Made by a program: the position numbers and the translations under genes. Positions 1 to 5,998 of a DNA stretch of 10,482 bases are shown here, piece by piece. The notes beneath the pieces were generated by a model, which was not told the origin of the DNA, did not search any database, and saw only the letters and a program-made list of their open reading frames with translations. The stretch lies in contig DMCH01000159.1 of assembly GCA_003446775.1 (NCBI GenBank), positions 1 to 10,482 on the forward strand. The letters run 5' to 3'. This DNA is from Chloroflexota bacterium (GTDB lineage Bacteria > Chloroflexota > Dormibacteria > Dormibacterales > Dormibacteraceae). Every line of letters starts with the position of its first letter. Position 1 is the stretch's first letter.

Positions 1-551
1 CAGACGTGGTGTTCTGCCGCAACGTCCTCATGTACTTCGGACGCGAAGAGACGGAAGCCTGCATTGAACGCATCGCCGACCGAGTCGCGCCGGGCGGTTA
101 CCTTTTCCTCGGCCACTCGGATTCGCCCGGGCGCATGACTCGATTCTTCGAACCCGTGAGGGTGGCCGATGCGCTCTGCTACCGGCGGCTCATCGCGTCC
201 GCCCCGGCTGCCCCCACCGTCGGGAGGCGCCAGGACGACCTGCACCCGCGACCCGACCTGGCCGGCCTGATGGCCGAAGGCGATCACGCCGCGGCGAGCG
301 GGGACCTCCGGGCAGCGGTCCGCGCGTTTCGGCAGGCGACCTACCTCAACCCCAACCTGGCAGTCGCCTACTTTCAGCTCGGGGCCGCGCTCGAGCTCGC
401 CGGCGATCCACGCGAAGCACGACGCTCGTTCGCGGCCGCTGGGCTGGCGATGATGAGCGAGGACGGCGCCGAGAACCTCTCCGGGCTCGAGGGCTACTCG
501 CAACGCGACCTCGCGCGCGCCATCGCCTCCAAACTGACAGAGGCGCGTTAG
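1..551 (+). CDS. CheR-type chemoreceptor methyltransferase with C-terminal TPR tail (5' partial)
   Basis: The gene enters from the left edge and is read in the frame starting at base 3, giving 182 residues to a TAG stop. The first ~60 residues are the end of a SAM-dependent CheR methyltransferase domain: the motif VFCRNVLMYF (residues 3-12) corresponds to the family's NV(L/M)IYF motif, followed by a strand/turn APGGYLFLGHSD. CheR enzymes methylate glutamates on chemoreceptors in the cytoplasm. After a short Pro-rich linker, residues ~85-165 are Ala-rich helical pairs (GDHAAASGDLRAAVRAFRQA, NPNLAVAYFQLGAALELAGD) typical of tetratricopeptide repeats, as in WspC-like CheR-TPR fusions. The N-terminal half lies outside the window, so catalytic completeness cannot be judged. 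The stop codon touches the first base of the foldback element that follows. It was probably part of a chemosensory cluster continuing upstream (inference). Confidence 0.85.
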   Translation, partial: DVVFCRNVLMYFGREETEACIERIADRVAPGGYLFLGHSDSPGRMTRFFEPVRVADALCYRRLIASAPAAPTVGRRQDDLHPRPDLAGLMAEGDHAAASGDLRAAVRAFRQATYLNPNLAVAYFQLGAALELAGDPREARRSFAAAGLAMMSEDGAENLSGLEGYSQRDLARAIASKLTEAR

Positions 552-757
552 TGTCCTGCCCCCGAAGTTCCTTGCATCTGCGCGGCCTAGGAGGCCGGGC
601 GCCTACGGCGCTGAAGCCAGCGTCGAGGGGCCCGGCGCTGCGCATCCTCCCGCCTGCGGCGGGGACCCCAGAGGAATGCGCTCCTCCTAGCGCCACCCTC
701 TCCTTGGCTCCGGCCTCCGATGCCGCGGATCTGCAGCGGACCTCGGGAGCAGGACAC
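551..757. repeat. 207-bp imperfect foldback element (MITE-like or structured leader) with near-perfect inverted ends
   Basis: The ends are GTGTCCTGCCCCCGA (551-565) and TCGGGAGCAGGACAC (743-757), which are inverted copies with one mismatch; one more base on each side (A550, T758) also pairs. The inverted similarity continues inward over 48 bp per arm (551-598 against 710-757), with 38 of 48 positions matching by my hand count. Further nested pairs are GGCGCT 607-612 with AGCGCC 689-694, GCGCATCCTC 640-649 with GAGGAATGCGC 671-681, and a tip hairpin CCCGCC-TGC-GGCGGG at 649-663. The whole element is therefore roughly symmetric about base ~655. No convincing gene fits: the open frame across it gives only a Pro/Arg/Ala-rich peptide. 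No target-site duplication is visible at either boundary. A miniature inverted-repeat element is the likely origin. A cheR-to-ATPase transcript attenuator or processing structure is the alternative. Confidence 0.7.
746..754 (+). promoter_or_regulatory. Ribosome-binding site lying inside the right arm of the foldback element
   Basis: GGAGCAGGA lies 5 nt upstream of the ATG at 760 and is the only Shine-Dalgarno-like sequence for the receiver-ATPase gene. It falls within the terminal inverted repeat. If the transcript from cheR folds, this site pairs with 554-562 (left arm) and could be hidden from the ribosome. Confidence 0.55.
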
Positions 758-759
758 TG

Positions 760-1905
760 ATGGCTGCGCAAGACATAGTCCTCGTCGACGACGATCGCGT
801 GATCCAGAAGATGGTGGGCGGATTCCTGGAGCGAAGGGGCTACCAGGTCCGCAAAGCCAGCGATGGCCTCGAGGCCCTCCAACTGATTCACGCAAGCGTC
901 CCGGACATGGTCATCACGGACGTTCGGATGCCCGAGCTGAACGGCATCGAGCTGACCTCTCGACTCCGCGGCAATCACCGAACCGCCGGCGTTCCCATCC
1001 TCATGTTCTCCGAGATGGGAGCTCCGCCCGATGCCCTCGCCGGGTATGCGGTCGGCGCCGACGACTACCTGCCCAAGCCCTTCGAGCTTGCCATCCTCGA
1101 AGCCAAGGTCCAGTCCTTGCTGCGGCGCTCGGCAGGCGCAGCCTTGAGAGCCAACCGGGGCAGGGTGATCCTCTTCGCCCACGCGAAAGGCGGCGTCGGC
1201 ACGACATGTCTCGCGGTCAACACGGCAGTGCTTCTGGCCGCACGCTCCGCGAGGCCGGTCGGCCTGCTCGACCTCGACGTCGAGTTCGGCGACTCGGCCG
1301 TGTACCTGAACCTCCATCCGAATCAAACGCTGGCCGACCTCAAACCCGCACCCGGGACTATCGTCGACGAAGCGTTGTTCGAAGGCTTCGTGACGGAGTC
1401 AGGAAGCGTCCGGCTGGTGGTCGGCGCGGACCGCCCCGAGCGCGCAGAGCTGGTGACTCTGCCGGCGATCCAGCTGGCCATCGATCGGCTCAGCGCCACC
1501 TGCCAGTACGTGCTCATCGACGCGCCCGCCTCGTTCAGCGAACGCACGCTGACGGCACTCGACACCAGCGACATGATCTGCCTGGTCACTTCGGCATCGC
1601 TGCCGTCGCTGAAAGCCACCCGGCGCTGCCTCGGCCTGTTCGAGAAACTCGGCGTCGCGGCCGGGCGAGTCCGCTTGATCCTCAACTACAGCACCACCCA
1701 TGCGATGGATACGGAATCGGCCGCCAGGGTGCTTGGGCGCCGTCCGGATTTCGTCGTGCAGAGGTACGAAAGCCTGGATGCGGCCGCGAACAGCGGCCGG
1801 CCCCTGGTCACATCAGATCCCACCGATCCTCTGGTCGCCGACTTGATGAGGCTGGCCGACGCGATCGTGACGGGCATACCGATGAGCCCGGGGCTGACGG
1901 CTTAG
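760..1905 (+). CDS. Response-regulator receiver fused to CpaE/TadZ/MinD-like ATPase
   Basis: 381 residues. Residues ~5-122 form a CheY-type receiver with acidic D10/D11, phosphoacceptor D54 (VITDVRMPE), S84 and K106 (LPKPF). Residues ~135-370 form a ParA/MinD-superfamily ATPase with a deviant Walker A, KGGVGTT (143-149), which keeps the signature Lys143 but has Thr where ParA/MinD have the second Lys. The strand LLDLDVEFGDSAVYLNL (169-185) matches the CpaE/TadZ pattern, and LIDAPASFSE near 253 is the Walker B-like region. Family members sit at cell poles and position Tad pili or, in other branches, chemosensory arrays or flagella. No other Tad pilus gene is in the window, and the neighbour is cheR, so a role in placing or tuning a chemosensory array is equally plausible (inference). 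Start ATG 760 has GGAGCAGGA upstream, inside the foldback element. The TAG stop overlaps the TAA of the convergent gene. Confidence 0.85.
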   Translation: MAAQDIVLVDDDRVIQKMVGGFLERRGYQVRKASDGLEALQLIHASVPDMVITDVRMPELNGIELTSRLRGNHRTAGVPILMFSEMGAPPDALAGYAVGADDYLPKPFELAILEAKVQSLLRRSAGAALRANRGRVILFAHAKGGVGTTCLAVNTAVLLAARSARPVGLLDLDVEFGDSAVYLNLHPNQTLADLKPAPGTIVDEALFEGFVTESGSVRLVVGADRPERAELVTLPAIQLAIDRLSATCQYVLIDAPASFSERTLTALDTSDMICLVTSASLPSLKATRRCLGLFEKLGVAAGRVRLILNYSTTHAMDTESAARVLGRRPDFVVQRYESLDAAANSGRPLVTSDPTDPLVADLMRLADAIVTGIPMSPGLTA

Positions 1906-2540
1906 GCGAGACTCCGGACCACCCACACCACCTCGGCCTCCGCATGTGCCCGGCCATTCAGGTGGGGCCGGCTGTTGTGAAGCGCGATCGGTGTGGCGTC
2001 TTCGACCGGCACTAAGTGCATCTGATCGTCATAAGCCCCCGCGATACGCAGAATGCCGGTGTCGGCGCTCGACCGGATGATCATCCTGGCCTCTTCGGCG
2101 ACCGCCGGCGCGGTACCCAGGCGGGCGGCCTCTTCGTTCAGCACCCGGAGGTTGGTGTCGCGCCACAGCAGGTAGGAACGAGTGAGGGTGACGACCGAAA
2201 GCCCATGCGTCGCGGCCGTGACCCCAAGCCGTTTCAAGAAGTTTCGCTCCGTCTCGGTGGTGCCCTGGCCGGTGACAAGGAACCTCGCGATGGCACGAGT
2301 CGTCAGGTTATGAACGTCGTAGATGAGCTTTGCAAATCGGTGCGACGCGAGCTCCAACAGCCCGGCAGCAGCCACAGCCTGGGCCGTCAGATTGGTGGCC
2401 GCGGTCACGCGCAACGCCAGCGCTTGACCCAAAGCAACCTGATCCGGATTCGGTGAGAAGGTCGCCGGCGCGCCAGGCGACCTCGCTGTGCGGCTCCACG
2501 GGAAAACCCCGGCTGGGGACTGGCCCCTTCTGATCTCCAT
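1902..2540 (-). CDS. Small helical sensor-like protein resembling RsbRD/PucR N-terminal domains
   Basis: 212 residues from ATG 2540; a weak GAGAG lies about 10 nt upstream. Residues 1-35 are Pro/Gly/Ser-rich and look disordered. From ~36 to 170 the protein is Ala/Leu-rich and helical. Its core, ARFLVTGQGTTETE followed by LGVTAATHGLSVVTLTRSYLLWRD (105-128) and LRVLNEEAARLGT (131-143), resembles the all-alpha RsbT co-antagonist (RsbRD) N-terminal domain that precedes PucR HTH, STAS or kinase domains. Here no output domain follows; after residue ~172 there is a ~40-residue tail ending EAEVVWVVRSLA. No signal peptide or membrane segment is seen. It may be a stand-alone ligand or partner-binding module for the nearby regulators (inference). 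It lies downstream of the MEDS regulator on the same strand. Its TAA (1902-1904) overlaps the ATPase gene's TAG (1903-1905). The family assignment rests on motif memory and is moderate. Confidence 0.6.
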   Translation of the reverse strand: MEIRRGQSPAGVFPWSRTARSPGAPATFSPNPDQVALGQALALRVTAATNLTAQAVAAAGLLELASHRFAKLIYDVHNLTTRAIARFLVTGQGTTETERNFLKRLGVTAATHGLSVVTLTRSYLLWRDTNLRVLNEEAARLGTAPAVAEEARMIIRSSADTGILRIAGAYDDQMHLVPVEDATPIALHNSRPHLNGRAHAEAEVVWVVRSLA

Positions 2541-2716
2541 GATCGTCGACTCTCTGCGCTTGCCTACAAGTAAACGTTCGGTGCCGGATCACCCCACGTG
2601 AGCCCATGCGCAAGTAATACGCGTCGCCGACCGTTATGTCTCCCTGCGAAATCAGGTCTTGCGCCCAGGCAAGAAATCGGGCCACATGCCCATCCAAATC
2701 AATGGGCGCGGCGGTT
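2541..2716 (-). other. Intergenic stretch with a possible gene remnant
   Basis: Between the MEDS regulator and the helical-sensor gene lie 176 bp of less GC-rich DNA. In one minus-strand frame, ~2560-2710, it reads like protein: PIDLDGHVARFLAWAQDL continuing to ITVGDAYYLRMGS, an amphipathic helix-like pattern. There is no ATG in this frame, only TTG 2697 or GTG 2685 with poor Shine-Dalgarno sites. The frame then runs into an Arg-rich shadow of the next gene. It may be the 5' remnant of a decayed gene, or the original N-terminus of the 1902-2540 gene displaced by a frameshift. No terminator hairpin was seen here. Confidence 0.25.
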
Positions 2717-3460
2717 CTAGTTCAGGAGACCTCCAAGGTGCTGCTGGAACATGTCAGGGTGGGCTTTGAGCACCCGCAGGATGACTTCGCCGTTGAACTC
2801 GCGGGCGTCGTACTGGCACAGGGTGACCGCCGGGTATCGCCTGATCATGACTTCGTAAGCCTCCTCGTAGGCCAGCATCTCGGCGTCCGACGAAAACATG
2901 GAACGTTCACACGCCATCTCGCCAACGACGCGCAGGATCGTGGGGCCGCCGGCCAGAGCGTTCCCGAAAAGTCGCTCCCACTTGGCCAAGGCTTCGGCGG
3001 CTGTCGCTCCGGGCCAGCCCACGATGGTCAACCGGCCGCTCTGTTTGGCCGCGTCAACATCGACCGCGTGCTCCTGGCTGAGAGCCTTGAAATAGCGTTC
3101 CAGCACAGCCCCGGTCGCGGCGAGGAAGCAGGGCTGCCCGGACCTCAGCCCCTCGGCCAAGAAAGGAACCGCCAGCCTCAGACCCCCGAGATCTGTGCTG
3201 TAGATGGGGGCGAGATGCGTTCGGAGGGGGAGTGGCACGCCTCCGACGGCAACCGTCAAGGCTTGCGAAGCCGGCTGGGGGTCCCCGGTGCGCTGGCCGA
3301 GGAACTGCACCAGATCGGCCTGAGCGAAACGACGTTCGCGACGCCGCCCCACGCGGCGGGCAGGCAGGAGGCCTGCGTCGCTCCAGCGGCGAATCGACGC
3401 CTGGCTCACCCTGAGGAACCGGGCAGCTTCTTCAGTATTCAGCAGACTATTACTTACCAT
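2717..3460 (-). CDS. MerR-like HTH protein with MEDS (DcmR-type) sensory domain
   Basis: 247 residues. Residues ~6-56 are a MerR/excisionase-type winged helix: LLNTEEAARFLRVSQASIRRW, then GLLPARRVGRRRERRF, then DLVQFLGQ, the pattern of HTH_17/BldC-like DNA binders. After a linker, residues ~80-240 match the MEDS domain (methanogen/methylotroph DcmR sensory domain): THLAPIYSTD, then VPFLAEGLRSGQPCFLAAT, RLTIVGWP, ILRVVGEMAC and ALCQYD-like VTLCQYDAREF. DcmR is a repressor of dichloromethane dehalogenase in Methylobacterium; in other bacteria MEDS proteins often sit with two-component genes, as here. Expected role: a cytoplasmic ligand-responsive transcription regulator. Start ATG 3460 has AGGGGA about 10 nt upstream. 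It is divergent from the LuxR-type regulator, and the three dyads in the shared spacer are natural autoregulatory operators. The ligand is unknown. Confidence 0.85.
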   Translation of the reverse strand: MVSNSLLNTEEAARFLRVSQASIRRWSDAGLLPARRVGRRRERRFAQADLVQFLGQRTGDPQPASQALTVAVGGVPLPLRTHLAPIYSTDLGGLRLAVPFLAEGLRSGQPCFLAATGAVLERYFKALSQEHAVDVDAAKQSGRLTIVGWPGATAAEALAKWERLFGNALAGGPTILRVVGEMACERSMFSSDAEMLAYEEAYEVMIRRYPAVTLCQYDAREFNGEVILRVLKAHPDMFQQHLGGLLN

Positions 3461-3571
3461 TACATTAATTCCCCTGCTTGTGCAGTTTTGCACAGTACTG
3501 TGTAATACTATACAGACAGATTCGCCTGTTCCCATCTTTTGTTTTTCGGAGTTCCCAGTGTCCCGGAGCCG
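3461..3571. promoter_or_regulatory. Divergent control region with three overlapping dyads at 10-bp spacing
   Basis: This 111-bp spacer between the MEDS regulator (minus) and the LuxR-type regulator (plus) is strikingly AT-rich. It holds three dyads: TGTGCA-GTTT-TGCACA (3479-3494, perfect arms), CACAGTACTGTG (3491-3502, perfect palindrome) and CTGTGTAATACTATACAG (3498-3515, 7 of 9 pairs). Their centres are 3486.5, 3496.5 and 3506.5, exactly one helical turn apart. TTGCAC (3488-3493) and TATACA (3509-3514), 15 bp apart, could be a poorly spaced plus-strand promoter buried in the dyads; TATAGT read on the minus strand could be a -10 for the MEDS gene. The promoter calls are weak; the dyads are plainly visible. 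Confidence 0.6.
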
Positions 3572-4246
3572 ATGTTGAACGTATCCCCTACCTACCAAGT
3601 GCGAGTGCTGGTCGTCCAGGACCACCCGCTCCTGGCCTCGGCCATCGCCCGCGTCCTGGAGAGCGAGGACGACCTGACCGTAGTCGGCATCGCGAGGCGG
3701 GGCGATCAGGCCGCCGAGATGGCGGCCAGCGAGAAGCCTTCCGTGGTCCTGATGGACTTTCGGCTCCCCGATTCGAGCGGCCCGGCGGCCGCCGCCAAGA
3801 TCCGAGCTGCCGTCCCCGAGGCCGCGATTGTGTTCCACAGCGCCGACGAGTCCGAAGCCGCTCTTCTGGATGCCATCGACGCCGGCGCGACGGCCTACCT
3901 GACCAAGAAGGCAACCGCGGATCAGATCGTGGGAGCAGTCCGCCGGGCGTCTGTCGGCGAGGTCCTGATCCCGGTGGCGCTCTTCGCCAAGGCCATCGCG
4001 CGGCAGCGGAAGGTGGTCACCGAGAGGCAGGCGCACGAGAAGCTGGTGGCCGAATTCACCCCCCGCGAGCTCGACGTCCTGCGGCTCCTGGCCGAGGGCC
4101 TTGACACAGTGACGCTGGCCGAGCGTCTGGGCATCGCCTCCCATACGGTCGAGTGGCACGTCCGCCACCTGATCGAGAAGCTGGGGGTCCACTCCAAGCT
4201 CCAGGCCGTCATCGCAGCCGCCCGTTTGGGTCTAATCGAGCTGTAA
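3572..4246 (+). CDS. NarL/FixJ-family response regulator with LuxR-type HTH
   Basis: 224 residues from ATG 3572. Residues ~10-125 are a receiver: VVQDHPLL (14-21), phosphoacceptor D62 (VVLMDFRLPD), S90 (VFHSADE) and K112 (YLTKKA). Residues ~160-222 are a LuxR/GerE HTH: FTPRELDVLRLLAEG, LAERLGIASHTVEWHVRHLIEKLGV. The usual first acidic residue of the DD pair is Gln16, so Mg2+ binding rests on Asp17 and Asp62. CGGAG (3564-3568) sits only 3 nt before the ATG, so the adjacent TTG at 3575 is an alternative start; a TTG at 3539 lacks any ribosome-binding site. A likely DNA-binding output of the kinases encoded just downstream, transcribed from the control region shared with the MEDS regulator. It is followed by a 107-bp gap, so it may not share the kinase operon's translational coupling. 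Confidence 0.85.
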   Translation: MLNVSPTYQVRVLVVQDHPLLASAIARVLESEDDLTVVGIARRGDQAAEMAASEKPSVVLMDFRLPDSSGPAAAAKIRAAVPEAAIVFHSADESEAALLDAIDAGATAYLTKKATADQIVGAVRRASVGEVLIPVALFAKAIARQRKVVTERQAHEKLVAEFTPRELDVLRLLAEGLDTVTLAERLGIASHTVEWHVRHLIEKLGVHSKLQAVIAAARLGLIEL

Positions 4247-4273
4247 AGCCCGCTCACTACGAAGTACAGGGTC

Positions 4274-4303
4274 CCCGCACCCTACGCATAGAGGGCATGC
4301 GGG
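4274..4303 (+). terminator. Hairpin after the LuxR-type regulator, without a U tract
   Basis: CCCGCACCCT (4274-4283) pairs with AGGG-ca-TGCGGG (4292-4303), a 10-bp stem with a 2-nt bulge and 8-nt loop, 28 nt after the regulator's stop. No run of T follows, so it is either a weak or factor-assisted terminator or an mRNA end-stabilising or processing hairpin ahead of the kinase operon. The rest of the 107-bp gap (4247-4353) shows no clear promoter. Confidence 0.35.
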
Positions 4304-4353
4304 CAATGTCGGCGCATGGCGACTTTGGGACCGCTGACGCGTAAACCTGACTG

Positions 4354-4476
4354 ATGGGAGTCGTGGGCATTGTTTTCGCCCTTTTCACGATCGGGTACGT
4401 CCTTGGCGTCTGGACCGCCTGCGGAGTGTTCAGGCAGCCACAGCGCGCGCATGAAGACGCAGAGAGGCAGTCATGA
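4354..4476 (+). CDS. 40-residue single-pass membrane protein, coupled to the downstream kinase
   Basis: A short frame, ATG 4354 to TGA 4474-4476, encodes 40 residues. Residues 2-20 (GVVGIVFALFTIGYVLGVW) form one convincing transmembrane helix. A short segment TACGVF follows, then a charged cytoplasmic-type tail (RQPQRAHEDAERQS). Its TGA overlaps the ATG of the hybrid kinase (ATGA, 4473-4476), and the kinase's GAGAGG ribosome-binding site lies in its last codons; such coupling argues that it is translated. An in-frame stop 3 nt before the ATG fixes the start within one or two codons, but no good Shine-Dalgarno precedes it. Possible roles are a membrane anchor or regulator for the soluble kinase, or a leader peptide setting operon translation. 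I do not recognise a named family. Confidence 0.65.
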   Translation: MGVVGIVFALFTIGYVLGVWTACGVFRQPQRAHEDAERQS

Positions 4477-5603
4477 CCCGCGCCCGGCCTCCCACCTCGG
4501 CCAAGGTAATCGAGCTGAACCTGCCCATGCCCGATCACGCCCGTGAGGACCTGGTCTGGCTGCAGAGCCACGACCTCAGCGATGCCCTCTCGAGCATTGT
4601 TGGGTCGGCGGAGCTGATCGACTCCGGAGACCTCACAGACGACCAGCGTCGCCTCTTTGCCGGGATCTTGCTGCGGAAAACAGGGCGGCTGAGCGCTCTC
4701 GTCAACAACGCCGTGGCGCTGCAGCGTCTCGAGACCGGTCATCGCGAGCTGGACATCGCCCCGGTCGACTTGCGCTCCCTGATCGAACGCGCCGTGCTGG
4801 CCGCCGGCGAAGACGGCGAGCGGCCGATCGAAGTGCACGTGCTGGCGGAGCTGCCACTCGTGTCAGCCGAGGCCGAGGCCATCCACGAGGTGCTGGCCAA
4901 CTTCCTGTCGAACGCCCGCAGATTCTCACCCGACGGTGGTGCGATCAGCATCACGGTTCGAGTTGTCGCGGACATGGTCGAGGTCAGCATTCAGGACCAT
5001 GGCATCGGGATAGAGGCCGTGGACCTGCCCAAGCTCTTTCATAAGTTCTACCGCGCCGACCGTGGAGTCGGCCGGCACACGCCCGGCGCAGGCCTGGGAC
5101 TGGCCATCACCCACACCATCGTCGAAGCCCATGGCGGTCGGGTCGCGGTCAGCTCAAAGGGTTTGGGAAAAGGCGCGCGTTTCCGGTTCACGCTCCCGAT
5201 CTCACGGCCGGACGCAAGGTCCTCGGACGTGCTGATCATCGAGGACGAGGCCTGGTTCGCGAGCATCCTGAAGGTCGAGTTCGCGGCCCAGGGGCTCAGC
5301 ACCGTACGAGCCGCCGACGCCGAGACGGCCGAGCGCCTGCTCCTGGACATGGCGCCGCGGGCGATAGTCCTCGACCTGGCGCTGCCCGGACTCCAGGGCG
5401 AGGATTTTCTCGCTCGCATGTGGGCGGGTGGTGGCAAGCGCCTCCCGGTGGTGGTGCTGACGGTCAAGAACCTCGATCCCGACGAGATATCCGCGCTCGA
5501 GGCCGAGGGCGCGATTGCCGTCCTGCCGAAAGAGGCAGGCGCTCCCCAGGCCGCAGTCGCCCTGATCGCCGAGGTTTTGGCGCTCGAGAGGGCGGCCGGA
5601 TGA
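4473..5603 (+). CDS. Soluble hybrid histidine kinase (HisKA-HATPase-receiver)
   Basis: 376 residues with no membrane segment and no recognised input domain. Residues ~22-90 are the dimerisation/phosphoacceptor helices with His33 in SHDLSDALSSIVG; the usual SHE(L/M)RTPL has lost its RTP. Residues ~132-243 are the ATP-binding domain: N box N143/N147 (LANFLSNARRFSPDGG), G1 DHGIGI (175-180), F box FHKFYRAD (189-196), G2 GAGLGL (205-210). Residues ~252-372 are a receiver with E257/D258/E259, phosphoacceptor D301 (IVLDLALPGLQG), T330 and K353. It is a paralogue of the kinase core plus receiver of the 858-aa kinase downstream. Start ATG 4473 has GAGAGG 5 nt upstream and overlaps the stop of the 40-aa membrane protein. 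It probably autophosphorylates and passes phosphate within the relay. Its signal may come from a partner such as the small membrane protein (inference). Confidence 0.88.
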   Translation: MTRARPPTSAKVIELNLPMPDHAREDLVWLQSHDLSDALSSIVGSAELIDSGDLTDDQRRLFAGILLRKTGRLSALVNNAVALQRLETGHRELDIAPVDLRSLIERAVLAAGEDGERPIEVHVLAELPLVSAEAEAIHEVLANFLSNARRFSPDGGAISITVRVVADMVEVSIQDHGIGIEAVDLPKLFHKFYRADRGVGRHTPGAGLGLAITHTIVEAHGGRVAVSSKGLGKGARFRFTLPISRPDARSSDVLIIEDEAWFASILKVEFAAQGLSTVRAADAETAERLLLDMAPRAIVLDLALPGLQGEDFLARMWAGGGKRLPVVVLTVKNLDPDEISALEAEGAIAVLPKEAGAPQAAVALIAEVLALERAAG

Positions 5604-5998
5604 GGACTCGCACTCCCCCCGGGCTGCAGGTCCTGCGGACCGTGGTCATCGCCGACGACGAGTCGAGCATGCGCCTCCTGGTCCACGCCACGATCGAATC
5701 CGACGACTACCGCGTGGTCGAGGCCGCGGACGGCGCCGAGGCCTGGGCGATGGTCCAGCAGCACAAGCCTGCGCTCGTTCTGCTCGACGTGCAGATGCCT
5801 GAGCGAAGTGGCCTTGAGGTGCTGCGGTTGATCAAGGCCGACCCGGGCCTCGCGGCGACACGTGTCATCCTCCTGACGGCCAAAGCGCAGGAGACTGACA
5901 TCGAGTCCGGTCTGATCGCCGGCGCCGACTTCTATCTGACCAAGCCCTTCTCGCCGCTGGATCTCCTCACCCGGGTTGAAGAAGCGCTTCAGCTTTGA
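5600..5998 (+). CDS. Single-domain CheY-like response regulator
   Basis: 132 residues, all receiver: D19/D20/E21 (VIADDESS), phosphoacceptor D63 (LLDVQMPERSG), T93 (ILLTAK) and K115 (YLTKPF), so every residue of the phosphorylation site is present. No output domain follows. The ATG at 5600 overlaps the kinase stop as ATGA, with GAGAGGG about 7 nt upstream; a longer reading from 5420 would run inside the kinase gene in another frame and is rejected. Placed between two hybrid kinases, it is suited to carry phosphate between them, act as a phosphate sink, or bind a partner such as the cyclase. Its stop shares a base with the next start (TGATG). Confidence 0.9.
   Translation: MRTRTPPGLQVLRTVVIADDESSMRLLVHATIESDDYRVVEAADGAEAWAMVQQHKPALVLLDVQMPERSGLEVLRLIKADPGLAATRVILLTAKAQETDIESGLIAGADFYLTKPFSPLDLLTRVEEALQL

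Noticed and set aside
551..760. 69-residue frame spanning the foldback element
   Set aside because: Pro/Arg/Ala-rich peptide with no start signal of its own; the DNA is explained by inverted-repeat symmetry.
346..1326. 326-residue open frame on the minus strand
   Set aside because: Antisense to cheR, the foldback element and the ATPase; low-complexity Arg-rich translation with no recognisable motif.
1902..1905. Convergent stops sharing TTAG as a regulatory overlap
   Set aside because: Short stop-stop overlaps are common in compact genomes; nothing else at the junction suggests function.
720..2015. 431-residue open frame on the plus strand overlapping the receiver-ATPase gene
   Set aside because: Arg/Pro/Gly-rich composition with no domain; it is a shadow of the well-supported gene at 760-1905 in a GC-rich sequence.
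2636..3505. 289-residue plus-strand frame
   Set aside because: Antisense to the MEDS regulator, which has a clear HTH and MEDS signature, a good start and a ribosome-binding site.
5981..5990. Palindrome GAAGCGCTTC near the end of the single-domain receiver gene
   Set aside because: Only 10 bp, inside a coding sequence, with ordinary codons (EALQ region); expected by chance.
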